Source: Tetraselmis striata
Lineage: Eukaryota > Chlorophyta > Chlorodendrophyceae > Chlorodendrales > Chlorodendraceae
NCBI GenBank assembly: GCA_006384855.1
Contig: VCJN01002087.1
Location: 224,458-288,457, forward strand
Reading direction: 5' to 3'
Length of the DNA stretch: 64,000 nucleotides
The notes under the pieces were generated by a model that saw only the letters and a list, made by a program, of their open reading frames with translations, did no database searches and was not told the DNA's origin. The position numbers and the translations under genes are program-made. Positions 10,268 to 22,531 of this stretch are shown here, piece by piece; positions within the stretch are counted from its first letter, which is position 1; each line of letters opens with the position of its first letter.

Positions 10268-12931
10268 ATGGAAACGGCGCGGCAGTCACTCCCACTCCTG
10301 CTGCTCGGCGGCGACGGCACGGTATCCAGGACGTCGGTGCTCGCGGCATGTGCGCAGTCGCTGGGCACTGCGGCGGCGATGGCGGGCGGCGGGTGGGCGA
10401 TGTCTCGCCTCGGCCTGCTGAGTGCCAACACGGCCAAGGGGCTCGCCAAGATAAGCATGAACCTCACCATTCCGTGCTTGCTCTTCAGCACGGTCGTGGA
10501 CTGCAGCCAGGTTGGCCTCCGCCCCCGAAAGAGGGAAACCGCTCGAACCCTACGCATTGCCGGCCGTACTGAATTGCGCTGATACTTTTCCGCTATTTAT
10601 TTAAAATTACCTCCATTTGCAGAAATAAGTAAAGCAGACGGAGTCGTAGCGTCCAAGATTTATACGCCCGATCCCAGCGTAGCGTGAAGTCGAACAGGCA
10701 ATGGTAACGTCCGCACGTCAGCTACCCCATACGGCCGGCTGCTACCCCCGCCAAACTGTATCTCTCCTCATGGTGCGGACCGTTGTAGGCGCCTCGCCCA
10801 CCCCCGCTTTGTCCGTCACGCAGTCGCGCGAGGCCCTGCAAATACCCTCAGCCACGTGGATTATGTTCATTGCTCGCAGCTCGCAGTCGGATTTGAGTTT
10901 TTAAGTACTCGCAAGGATACTACAAGCAGTCCCGGCCACCTCCCCGCCCGGCGCGCCTTCGTATTTCCTAGAAAGAAAATCCGTAGGCTACAGCCCACTT
11001 AGCTCAAAGACTAGTGGGTAGTAGCCACTATCCACTGATCCCCAAACTCGAATCCCTCAGCATGGACCTTCCTCAAGTGCACACCTACCCCCGTCCTTAC
11101 TTGCACCTACCCTTGGGGGTAGACGCGCGGTCGTGAACTGGATGCCCTTGAACGCCGCTGACCCTGAGTATGTCCAGGCCGCCAATCATCTGGTGCCCTC
11201 CGGTGTCACTCCAAAAGTAGCCGCTGCCCGCCACTTGTTTATTTATGTTACCTTTGGTATGTTATTTATATGTTACATGTATATGTAATATGCCGTACGG
11301 TCGTCCAGCCCCCCCTACGGCACAGAGCGCTCTGCCGCCGCCACGGGCTTTGCTGACTCCCATTCCCGGTGCTGCTGGCTTCCCGACTGGCAGCTTGCCA
11401 CCTCCGGCGCATCGCCATGCCCGCCGGTGCATGACAAGATCCAGCAGGGCTGGCCACTGCTGCTGCTGCCACTGCTCAACGTGGCGGCAGGGATGCTCAT
11501 CGGCTTTCTCCTGACGCTGCTGTTCCGCCCGCCGGAGGACTTCCGGCGTGCCATCATCGCGGCTGTCGCGTTTGGCAACAGCACCGGCCTGCCCAGTGAG
11601 TAGCGTTGCCAAGATAAGCGATTGCTCGCAATGCAGCTCCTCTATCTCCACAGCAACCTGCACCATCAACGATCATATTACATCTAGCTAAATGTAGATA
11701 CACAGTGGTTGGTTTTCTCTATCAAGAAACGACATTTCTTCCATGTTCCCTGGCAATATTTTAACGTATATATTATAACGTATATATTATAACATATATA
11801 TTTCTATACATTAATGATATATAGTAATATATAATTGCCACATAATTATGTATTGTGTATTACCAGTATTATATAAGTATAAATACATAAATATAGTTAT
11901 GTAATGTATATATATATATATACACTTATATATTGGGTCGCAGGGTTTAGCACCCTAAAACCCCATGTAGGTGAAAAGAGGGAGAGGGAGAGGGAGACAG
12001 AGAGAGATTGTGCAACCTCCAACTGTTGAGGAGCGTTGGAAACTGTTGCGCTCTACTAAAGCAGGACGCTGTCCCTCACTCACCCCCCACCCCCTGATTG
12101 CGGTTCCTCGCAGTCACGCTCCTGTCCATCTCCTACAGCAGCCTCGGAGGCCACAACGTGCTGGGCGAGGACCCGCTGACCTTCCTCTCCGTATATTTGC
12201 TCATCTACCCGCTGCTGACATGGAGCGTGGGCGGCGCGCTGATGGGCATCGGCCGAGCCCCCCGCGCCCAGGAGCCCCTCCCCGCCCCGCTGAGCGAGCC
12301 GCTGCTTGCGGATGAGGGCGACCCCGAGGGCGGCCCCCCGCCTGCCCCCCGCGGGAGGCGGGCATGCACCGCAGCGGTGAGGGGCTGGGCGGGCCGGGCG
12401 GCGGGGGCGGCATCCGCGGTACTGCAGCCCCCGGTGGTGGCCTCGCTCGCGGCCATTACGGTGGCCGCCTCCCCGCTGCGCGGCGCCTTTGTGCCGCTGC
12501 CGGGCAGCTCGGGCGATGGCGCGCCGCTGCAGTTTCTCGCCGACGCCATGCAGCGGCTGGGAGCCGCCGCGGTGCCCCTCAATATGCTCATCCTCGGTGC
12601 CTCACTGTCACGCGGCACCGACTGGAAGACCCTCCCCATAGGGCTCAATCTCTCCATCGCCGCCGGCAAGATGATTGCGATGCCGCTGGTGGGGATGGCA
12701 TCTGCGGCGCTGCTCCGGCGGTACCTGCCGGGGCGACCCGCCAGCTTCTACCTGGTCGTGGTCATGGAGACCTGCACCCCGAGCGCCAACAACCTGATGG
12801 TCATGGCGGAGCTGGGCGACCAGAACAAGCGCGCGCTGGCGACCAGCATCTTCACGCAGTACCTGCTCAGCCCGCTGCTGCTCACCGGCAGCACGTGGCT
12901 GGCCATCACGCAGGCGCTGCAAGAGGCCTGA
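10268..12931 (+). CDS. auxin efflux carrier / PIN-like membrane transport protein
   Basis: A member of the Mem_trans (auxin efflux carrier/PILS) family. Three exons with matching phases, 10268-10510, 11394-11595 and 12114-12931, encode about 420 residues. Exon 1 carries the family N-terminus (GLLSANTAKGLAKISMNLTI then PCLLFSTVVD). Exon 2 has a transmembrane segment and AAVAFGNSTGLP, the conserved asparagine region. Exon 3 has further membrane helices, a Pro/Gly/acidic cytoplasmic loop around residues 195-250, and the C-terminal bundle with METCTPSANNLMVMAELG. ATG at 10268 is the first in frame. Intron 1 (10511-11393) starts GTTGGCC. Intron 2 (11596-12113) holds an AT-rich tract at about 11761-11930. 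Transport substrate is unknown; auxin transport should not be assumed in an alga. No close neighbour suggests a partner. Confidence 0.88.
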
Positions 12932-15332
12932 GGTACATTGCGCACGGGTCAGAGGTTTTCAGCATTGTCGTCCCAGGCAGGTATTATTAGCTACAGGGTG
13001 GTGCTGCTCAGTCTCACGCATCCATGCTGTAGTGCTACTTAAATCGATGTATAATATTAGAGAGAGAGAGGGGGGGGGGGGGGGGCTTACATGGAGCTGT
13101 AAGTGTTTTTAGGTCAGCGCGGCATCCCAGTTGGGTAAACAGCTAAGCCCTTCGTGTAATACTATGATACTCGTGTTAATAGCATTGTATTGTTTTCTCA
13201 AGAAATGTAATATGAAAAACTGACAATATTTTCCCACCCACAGTTTCGTCCCCGCCAGGCCCAAATGCCCGCAAATGCACGGCAGCTATGAGATTGCCAA
13301 AGATGCCAAAGAGTTTCCGCAGGACCCTTTCATGCAGAAGCAGAGTGAATGTCGCTGTCTCTCATCAGAGCCAATCTTCGGATGACAGTGTTCAAAATGT
13401 AGTTTGCGGTAGTGCAATACTTCTCCGGTCTGAAGAAATGTGGGGTGCACGTCTGCTGTCACCTACGTGAATAAGTGAATAAAACGCTTTCAAAATGGCG
13501 CGGCGCATGGTGGTTTTTTGAGGCTGGTGCGCACATGCTGGTGCTCCGTGATTATACTTCTGGATGTGCAGCTGATCGCGCAGTCAGCAGGACTGGGTGG
13601 ATCCTTGCCATTTGCAACATCATATTTGCCTATTTTGGTCCGCCGCGCACAAGCAGTACGTAATTGTCGCGAGCCAATCAACTAGCCTCGCGACTGCTGA
13701 TGGTGCCATGGACATGCGTTTTTACTGGCGAGCGCAGAGGCACACCACCAAGGTCGCGACGAAGACATTTCACGTTTTCCCGAGGGTTTCTACTTAGTCC
13801 ACCAATACGGCGATGCCGCTGAACTTCCAATGAACTGCACCACTACTGAGCTTGATGCAGCGTGCCTAACCCAGTGAACCTTGATAAGATGGCCCTTGCA
13901 AGCATGTATCACCGCTGCTTTAACATTAATGCAGCTGCCGACAGCTGTCTAGAGCTGGCCGCTATCGAACAACATATCACATGTCGCAAACAGGAGCAAC
14001 TGTTGCGTTTCGCGAGCGTCAGCATAAGTGCTCTAAAACTGCGAAAGGCCGCTGCCGCATGCCAGCATATCACCACATAGCACGCCTGCGCCCTCTCCGC
14101 AATCAAAACTGAAGTACCATGGACATTATTTCATTGAATCTCGTGCCCTACAAGACGGCTGGCCAGCTATGGTAGTCGACTCAGCCGATATGGTCGAGTG
14201 CCCTTCACTCGTCGTCGCGAGTCTGCATTTTTGCACGTCATCGGTGCATGTTTGTTGGGGAACCCTTTGTGCTGCATTGGAGCCCGCTTCTTAGCGCTAC
14301 CGCCGAATCAACCGGGTCGCGCATCAGAAATGTTTGCATTCTGTCGCGTCATCTGCCTTATCCTTTATCGCACGCGGAATGTTTGCTTATACGTGTCCAG
14401 TGACTGATTTCACGGTCGGTCGACACTCGCTTGCTTGTGTACGCTTAGACACGCGGGTGCTGTTTTGCGGCATTGCACGCTTACACGCGGCGTCGCACGA
14501 TGTTCACGCTTACCACGATGTCGCACGATGGTTTCGGAGCGCCACCTGCGCCAGGCAAAAAACGCCCACTCACTGCCAGGGTGACGGTACGCGTTTCTTT
14601 CCTGGTTTCGGAGCGCACTGTGCTTTGCACCCCGACAGTTCCCATACCACTGCGAGGGTTATGTGCGCCGCCCGACGCCGGCACTTCGCCGATCGTGACG
14701 AAAGCGAGAGGTGTGTTCTCAGTCGTCGCGAGTGCGCCAAGCAGTGGTGGCCATCTGCAAAGACGACGGCGCAGCGAGGTTCTGTCGTGGTGACCCGCTT
14801 GCTCTATGCCCCGATAGCCCCCACGACACAATATTGAGCTGTCTATGAACCGCCATCCTCCGGGACCCGGGGGCAACGACTGGCACCGCGGTCGACATTT
14901 CTGACGGGGTCATTCGATCTGGCGTATTGCCTTTCAGGTTTCAGAGCCCCCGGGTGCTCTTTGTATCGTCTGATGCGATGGTGGCGCGTAGCAGGCGAAC
15001 TCGTAGCACGCACATATGTTAGTATCTTCCTGCACGGATTGCGTAGGCGCTCGCTGTAAGCCACCAGCACTCCGTCATGCGGCAGTGCGGCACCGTTGGC
15101 GCTGCGTGCTGGCTGGCACCCGGGACACCTGGCAACATATTGCGATATAGAATGGGGTTTAACGGCAGGGTGTGTGATTGATTCTGCTCCGATATGCCCC
15201 AAAGTAGCAAGCTCAGCGTGCCAAGCACAAAATTACCTATCACGTGTGCGCCGTTGCATGCACCCGCTATTCGCTAACAACTATGCGTGCCATGCCACCG
15301 ACAGACGAATCAGCAGCGGCCTCGGGACATCG
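12932..15332. other. intergenic, no confident gene
   Basis: Contains a GA repeat running into a poly(G) tract at about 13061-13086 just downstream of the PIN-like gene, and otherwise unstructured sequence. Open frames on either strand are short, lack recognisable domains and show no consistent splice pattern. Nothing is supported here. Confidence 0.6.
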
Positions 15333-17705
15333 TCATGCCCATTGCTCTGACTCCACGGTGCTCTGTACCTGCAGCATGCAATGCGCCCAGCACTGCCCTA
15401 GCATGGCCCCCGGCTCCCCCCCTGCGATGCGCAGGCTGACGAGTAACTTCGCCCCCGAGAAATCGCAGCTGTCCATCCCCTCACCTGGCCAGCAGCTCGG
15501 GCGGAATTTGTTACCTCGTGTTAAATCTACACAAATCACACAACGACGGCACCACCGCGCCCCCAACGCTGTTGTCAACGCTGATGCATTTTTCACCCAG
15601 CTACCACATGTTTGGGTCGGAGTACACCGGCCCCCGCACCACGCGCTGCATGCTGGTGATGTGCAGGTTCTCGTACGCGATGTCCAGGTCAGTGAAGTCG
15701 CGGAAGAGCTCCAGCATCGTCTGGTTGCCCTCCGCAAACCTGTCACACTCGGGCGGGCAAACCAGCTCATCAGTGCCGACCCGCCGGCGACACGGGCAAT
15801 CATGCCACGTGGATTGACCCCCCCCCCCCCCCCCCCCCCCCACTGTTCAGCATGGAACGGACCGAAACGTCACATTCCATGTTGATGTGCCTGTGGCACA
15901 GCATGCGGGTACATTACAGGCTCCGACTTAAAAGAAGGGGAGGGGGAGGGGGTTGGTCATGATGATGGATGAACATCGCGCATAGTGGACACCATCCGGC
16001 ATCACTGCAAACTGACCCAACACTGGTATCGCTCCATGTAACGGGTACAAGGGAGCCGGCAGGGTGCTATGAAACACTGCGAATGGGAACCTGCCCTTTG
16101 CCCTGCCGGAGGTCGAATGTAGGCGAAAGCATAGCGCAACTACAGCGAATGTTCCTATTAAAGGTTACATGCGCGCCCAAATTGAGGCCTATCTATAATG
16201 AGGGTTCTTATAGGTGCGTCGGCACCTGCAGCTCAGGACCGACCAATCAAGCGGACAGCGCCGTGGTGAGCGCTACCCCGCAAAGGGTCTTTCAGGTTCT
16301 CATCCCCCACCCCCCTTCGTCCCATTACCGCCAGGAGGCTTTCCATCCTTAGCATGGGTGGGGTATTGTGGGCAGGGGAGCCTGGAGGGGAGGGGGGGGG
16401 GGGGGGGGGGCGGGGGCGGGGGAGTGGTCACCGGCCCATGCGCTGCATCAGCAGCCCCAGCCGCCAGCGGGGCTGCCAGTCGCTGTACTCCGCGCGGTCC
16501 GCCGCGTCGCGGTAGTCCTGCAGCGCCTCCTCCCAGAAGCGCCCGTGCTGCGCATCAAAGCCGAGGCCCTCCTTGATGAGGCCGCGCATGAGGCGCGGCG
16601 CCGCGGACGCGGGGAACTTGCGCGCCTTGTCGTCCACCGTCACCACCACCTTCTCCGGCGGGCTGTGCAGGTACTTGTCGTGGCTGTTGATCAGCAGCTC
16701 CACGGGGTAGAGCGTCGGGAACAGCATGCGCACGCTGCGCATGCACAGGGCACGACACAACATGTCAGCAGCGGTGGTCCGCGATGGCCACCAGTAGGGC
16801 ACAAACACGGCAGAACGTCTAAAGCATGTCTTCTAGCATGCTTGAAACGCCAACAGCACACCTCAGCGAATAACGCACGCCAAAATCCTATGGTTGCTGT
16901 TGCAAATGCAGCGCCTATCTCGCCATTGACAGGCTGCACTGTAAGCGGGCCCTGAGACACCTACACCCACACCCAGATACCATGTACACAAACACAAAAG
17001 CAACCAGTGACAATAATTGGCGGTTGTAAATGTCAAAAGCAGAAATTGGCGTCAAGGTGAATGTATGTACATTATAAATATTCGGTGGCAATGCACCGGC
17101 AGCCATTATGCGCTGATATCATGTGCGGTCATGAAGCGTAGCCACGCAATGAAACCGGGCTTTAACGAGCTTCCAATGAGGACGTGCGTGTGAGAACAGG
17201 CCAGCGGACGGAAGTCTCAAGCATGGCGCCATGAGGATACGAGGGGCGGGTGCGAAGGGGCACCTGGAGAGCGAAAACTCTTGGTTCTTCAGCAGCGTCT
17301 GGTGCATCGACTCCTCGCGGATGCGATAGAGGAACGCAAACTCGCGCACGTACAGCGGGCGGATGCCGACGCGCTGCTCCACGCCCACCCAGAAGGCCCA
17401 GTCCTCGTAGCCAAACAGCGTGGTGGTGGGGTAGCCGCCCGGCATGGCGTCCCACAACGACTTGTGGAACACGGCGCTGCAGTGAAACATGTTGGTGTAG
17501 CGCAGATCCAGCGGGTCGTACTCGGGCAGGATCCACGTGAAGTCGCGCCCAAAGCCCTGCAGGTTGGCGATGGCCAGGTTGGCGCGCCCGTTGGCGCCAT
17601 CCAGCAGCGCCATCGCCTGCGGGCGCAAGCAGCCCCACCGGCAGCACTCAGCGCGGCGGCAGGACAGTCATGCAGCAGAACCAATCCCTGCCAGCGACAG
17701 TATTG

Positions 17706-17788
<83 letters not shown>

Positions 17789-20700
17789 CATATATCGCGT
17801 ATTGTGGCATTTAATGGATACGGATTATATCACGAAAACCTGATAACATTTATAAAATATACTATCTAAGCTTTTTATAAAATATACACCCGCACCCGTT
17901 GTCTGTGGTAGTAGTATATGACATCCACTTACCCGTACAATACAGCACTGCTTTACTAAGACGATATATATGCATAAGACGACATTTAGACCGGTATACG
18001 TAGACATATAATTAAATCAGGCCCGGATGATGTTGAGCATGAGGTTGATGCTGCTGCTGCTGGGGGGGGGGGGGGGGGGGGGAGTGCAAGGCGCCCTCAT
18101 GGGCACACTGCCTTTTCCAGGAAGTCGGTGGCGATGATGTCGTCCGAGTCGAGCGGGAAGATCCATTCGGCGCGTGCAAAGCGGATGCCAAAGTTGCGCG
18201 CGTCCGCGAGGCCGCCGTTCTTCTTCAGCAGCAGCCGCATGCGGTAGCCCTGCGCGCTGTAGCGCGCCACCAGCGCGGCCGCGAGCTGCTGGCTGTTGTC
18301 GGTGGAGCCGTCGTTGACAATGATCATCTCCCAGTCCTTGAAGGTCTGCGCCACGACGCTGTCCACCGTCTCGCCCAGCACGTCGGGCTGGTTGTACAGC
18401 GGCACGATGATCGACACACGCGGCCGCTCGTGCGCCGTCACGTACTTGAGCGCCGTGCGCTCCTGCCAGCAGCTGGCCAGGCTCTCGGTCCGCCGCGCGC
18501 ACAGGGCGCCATCCACCGCGATGTCCACTGCCTGCACCGCCTCGCCCTGGGACGCCACCTGCCCGTCGTGCACCCGGTACCCGATGCGCACGCAGGCGCC
18601 CTCCTGCCCGTATTTGTTCACCTGCGTCGCATCATGAGGCGATGTCAGAGAGAAAGGGGAGAAGGGGAAGAGGGGGGGAAGGGGGGTAATTGGCATGTGC
18701 TGCATGAAGAGTGCTGCATGAGAAGCAGACGCAAGCAGCCCAAGGGGTCCGCAGACCAGATGGGTGAGACAACGCAGTAGTGGCGCATGAAGAGCAAGAG
18801 CAAGATGACATGCCGCGTCAAGCAGCGGGCAGATGTCACCCCCTACTCCCTCCCACCATGGCATAGGCCCCAATGAACGCCCTGTCTGTGCTGAGGCGTG
18901 TTTCTAGGGCTCTGAGGGTGGGTAAATAGGGTAGGTGAGAGAAAGTTAGGCGCGCTACACACACTATGATGCGCTGCCGAGGTGGAAGCGGGATGGGGGG
19001 GAGGGGGGGGGGGGGCAAAGAGGGGGCAACGGAGGCTCACCGGCACGGCCTCCGGGGCGCGGTAGAGCACCTGACTGGCGGGATGCTGCACCTGCACCGG
19101 CACGCTCGTGACGGGCTGGAACGAGCCGTCGGCAACCTGCTGCAGCACCTGCCCCACCGCGGGCAGGGAGGTGATGAAGGGGCTGACGGCCTGGCCTACA
19201 CGCCACCAAAGGAGACGCAGACGCAGCGGGGCACTCAGCCACTGTGGGGAGATATAGAGGGGCGGGGGCAGGGTCAGTGGGGCGGGGGGGGGGGGGGGGG
19301 GGGGGGGGGTTCGCTGGGCCGCACCTTCCGCCGACTTGCCGACGAGCTTGATGGTGATGGATTGGTTGAGGGCCACGCAGGGCACGTGCACCGGCGCGTT
19401 GGAAGGCACCCAGCGCGGCGTCCTGCGCGCGAGGGGGGGGGGGGGGGGGGGGGGCGTGGGGGGTCAGCCAAAGGGACAGAAAAGGGCGGAGACGCGGGAG
19501 GGGGAGGGAGGGGGGAGCTGGCTGGCTCGGCTCGCATTGGCTGCCTTAAATTTGGCCCCCATTCTCCACCTGATACAACAACACTGGCAGACACTTCCCG
19601 TGGGGCGGCAGTACGCTGTACTGTCCAATTGGGTTTGCGGGTTCCGCAAGTAAGGCACTGTTTCGCAGTTTCACACCACCGAGTCGGAGATTCTGTGCAA
19701 TGCCCGTGGAGTTCTCTGATGGATAGCCAAACAAGGAACGTCATCGTTGTTTGTGATGGGGTCGCGTGGAACAGTAAGCAGCGAACGCAAAGCGCGGATA
19801 CGGGGTATGGCGTGCAGTAGAGTCACATCTGCCCTTTTGCCCATTACTATTCGGTGTGATAAAAGCATTCCATCATCATAAGACTCGGCATGTTTGTGCG
19901 GCGTTGACGCCTGCTCAGCCCAACTGCGAGCTGCCCAACAACGGCTGTCTTCCACTGGCATCATGTTGCCAAGCGGGCAGTGGCCTCCGGGCATGTGGAT
20001 GCCTCAGGGGGGGGGGGGGGGGGGGGGGCGCACCTCCTGCCCTGGCCCAGGTGCGCGTGGTTGCCAAAGCGGGTCATGTCCCGCAGCAGCGGCCCCTCGC
20101 CCTCGTCCATGCGCCAGTACCCCATCTGCGCAGCGTCCCATGGAGCTTCAGGCCGCATGCCGCCCGCCCCCCGCAGCTGCCCTCACCAGCGGCAACCGCC
20201 ATGCCCACCACGCCCGCAAAATTACTTGAACATACTAGGCTACAAGTTGACTAATGTGAAAGATGCGCAAAAATCACAACGCACCAATGCTATATTGCAA
20301 ATAAAGAAGGGCAAACAGCAGGAGAAGAGGGAGAGAGAGAGAGAAACCCTACATGGGGCTGCAGGTGCGTACAAGGCATGGCCGCCTCCCAATCGGGCAA
20401 GCTGCAAAGCCCTCTGCAAGCCAGTAAAATGTATAACAAAGGCAAGAGTCCAATCCAGATAGGCATCGCAATGAAAATGGAATGTTGATCGATTTCAGCC
20501 TTCAATTTGCATCTTGTGGGTGAGAGGGGGGGGGGGGGGGGGGGGGGCTGTTACCAGGCCGGGCTCGTTGCCGGTGGGCTGCTGCTCCATGAGCTGGAAC
20601 ACCTCCTGCGCCTCCAGCGCGCGGTTCCACACCTGCAGCTCGTCCAGCTCGCCCCAGAAGGGATCCCACTCGGCGCCGCCGATGGAGAGGAAGCCGTCCG

Positions 20701-22531
20701 CGTCCAGCCCCTGGCCCGCCACGAAGGTGCGGCTGCCGGGCACGCCGTCCACGTACACGCGGAGCGCGGTGCCGTTGTAGGTGCCGACCACGTGGTGCCA
20801 GCGGTCGCGGAAGATTATCTTGCCGGCGGCAAAGTCGTGGTTGTCCTGCAATGCCAACGCCGCACCGCCTCAGCTAGCTGCCCCGGGAGGGCAAGAGCAA
20901 GGCCATGTGCGGGGAAAGAGGAGGGAGGATATATACATATATTTGTATATGCATATTTATATCTCCTCCCTACATACAAATAGGTATATCAGTTAATATA
21001 CCTTTATATATGTATGCATTTCTCTTATTCACAGAGTCAATTCTGTATTTATATTAGCACTATTTATCTCGATTTCATTGAATTTCCTTTCCCATTAAAA
21101 GATGCAAGGCTTCCGGCCGGCTGATGCGGCCTCCGGGCATGTGGGGTGTGGTGAGTGATACGAGCGGCAAGAAGGCCGGGGGATGGGGGGGGGGGGGGGG
21201 GGGGGGCAGCACCTGGCCGATGCCAAAGCGCACGACGCCGTTCCCGTCGGCGTAGAGGTTCCAGCCCCAATTTACCCACTCGTGACTCATGATGCGGTTG
21301 TACGTCTTGTGCCGGTGCACCTTGACCCAGCCCGCCACCGACATCTCGTTGTGCGGGAGCCCCTACCCCGCACAGGCACGCAGCAAAGGGGGGAAACACA
21401 AGGGGGGTTGGCACGTCATTGGGCAGCCAAACACCCACCCAGCCACGCGGCTGTCCGTCCAGCCGTCCCGGTGCAGGCGCGCCCTCCCTCCCTTCGAGCC
21501 GCACCTGGAACTCGCGCACCAGCGCGTAGTCGTCAATTCCGTCAAAGCGCAGCGCCGTGCCGGCCCAGCCCGCAGCCAGCGCCGCGGAATCGCCGCTGTC
21601 CATCTCTGACAGCACGGCGGATGCGGCTGCAGCGGGGAATGCGTTGTTGTCAGCGCTGTTCGGTGACTGCCACACCGGGGCTGAGGCGTATGTGAAGCGG
21701 AGGACATGGGGGGGCGGGGGGGGGGGGGGGGATCACCCTCATAGCCGCCCGTCTCGTACACCTCCTTCAGCCGCTGCGCTCCCTCGCTCATTAGACCGGG
21801 CGTCACCACCTCCACGGGCCCGCTGTGAAGTGAAGGAAGATGCAACAGCAGCAGCAGCCGATAACCAGCGCGGGTGGGGGTTCACGGCAGGCAAGGGAGG
21901 GGGGGGGGGGGGGTGAGAGTGGCTATGGTGGGGTACGGCATCGACCTGCAACTGGCCCGGCCCCAGGCCATGCGCCGCCCCCTATTCTAGTGACCTGAAC
22001 TCGGTGGCGATGCGGAGCTCGATGAACATAGAGGATCCTTACAGAAGGAGCAACGCCAGGCGCTGTCCGGAGGTTTGCAAGCACGCCATGTGGTGCTCTA
22101 AGATAGATGGTCTTCCGCTCGCGACTCGACCCGCTGTTCGGTGGACGCATAGAGGCCCACGCCGGGACGCAAGAAGTCCCGGAAGGGCTGCAGCCCGCGG
22201 GTGCGGCCTAGGCTTAGATTCCAGGTAAGCCTGATGCTAGGCGTTTCCCGTGGTGGTGGAAGAGAGCGGTGTCGGGCGTTCCCTACGCGGGTGGACGGCC
22301 GAGCGCGATGCCTAGAGGTGCTGACCGAGAGGCTGACGAGCGCGGTCTCGCTTCCTGCCCCCCGAAAGTTCGCGATGGTCTGCATGCGCACCTGTAAGGC
22401 TCCGTGTTGGGGAGAGACTTGTCACCCACGGGCCTCTCCTCCAGCGCGCCCGCGCCCGTGCCGAGCAACAGCAGCAACAGCAGCAGCGGCGGCAGGAGCG
22501 GCCCGCCCGCTGCGGGCCGCAAGCCCGCCAT
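15333..22531 (-). CDS. secreted LamG-like / cadherin-like / GT2 family glycosyltransferase
   Basis: Thirteen minus-strand exons join with matching phase throughout: 22392-22531, 21737-21822, 21505-21626, 21213-21362, 20555-20845, 20034-20125, 19325-19422, 19041-19195, 18109-18621, 17264-17616, 16432-16734, 15605-15739 and 15333-15468, giving about 857 residues. Domain order: a Leu-rich signal peptide (residues 1-30); a LamG/concanavalin-like fold (about 95-265; ALRFDGIDDYALV, WHHVVGTYNGTALRVYVDG, GELDELQVWNRALEAQEV); the start of a second such fold (YWRMDEGEGPLLRDMTRFGN); a cadherin-like repeat (SITIKLVGKSAEG to IGYRVHDGQVASQ, about 300-425); then a GT-A glycosyltransferase of family 2 from about residue 449 (RVSIIVPLYNQPD, IIVNDGSTDNS, GGLADARNFGIRFA, catalytic-metal DSDD). 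The C-terminus is alpha-rich. Most donors run straight into poly(C). Role in making an extracellular or wall polysaccharide is inferred. The last two exons and intron 1 are the least certain joins. Confidence 0.82.
17707..17785. repeat. (GT)n microsatellite
   Basis: About 79 bases of uninterrupted GT dinucleotides lying in the GT2 gene intron between exons 17264-17616 and 18109-18621. On the sense strand of that gene it is (AC)n. Confidence 0.97.
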
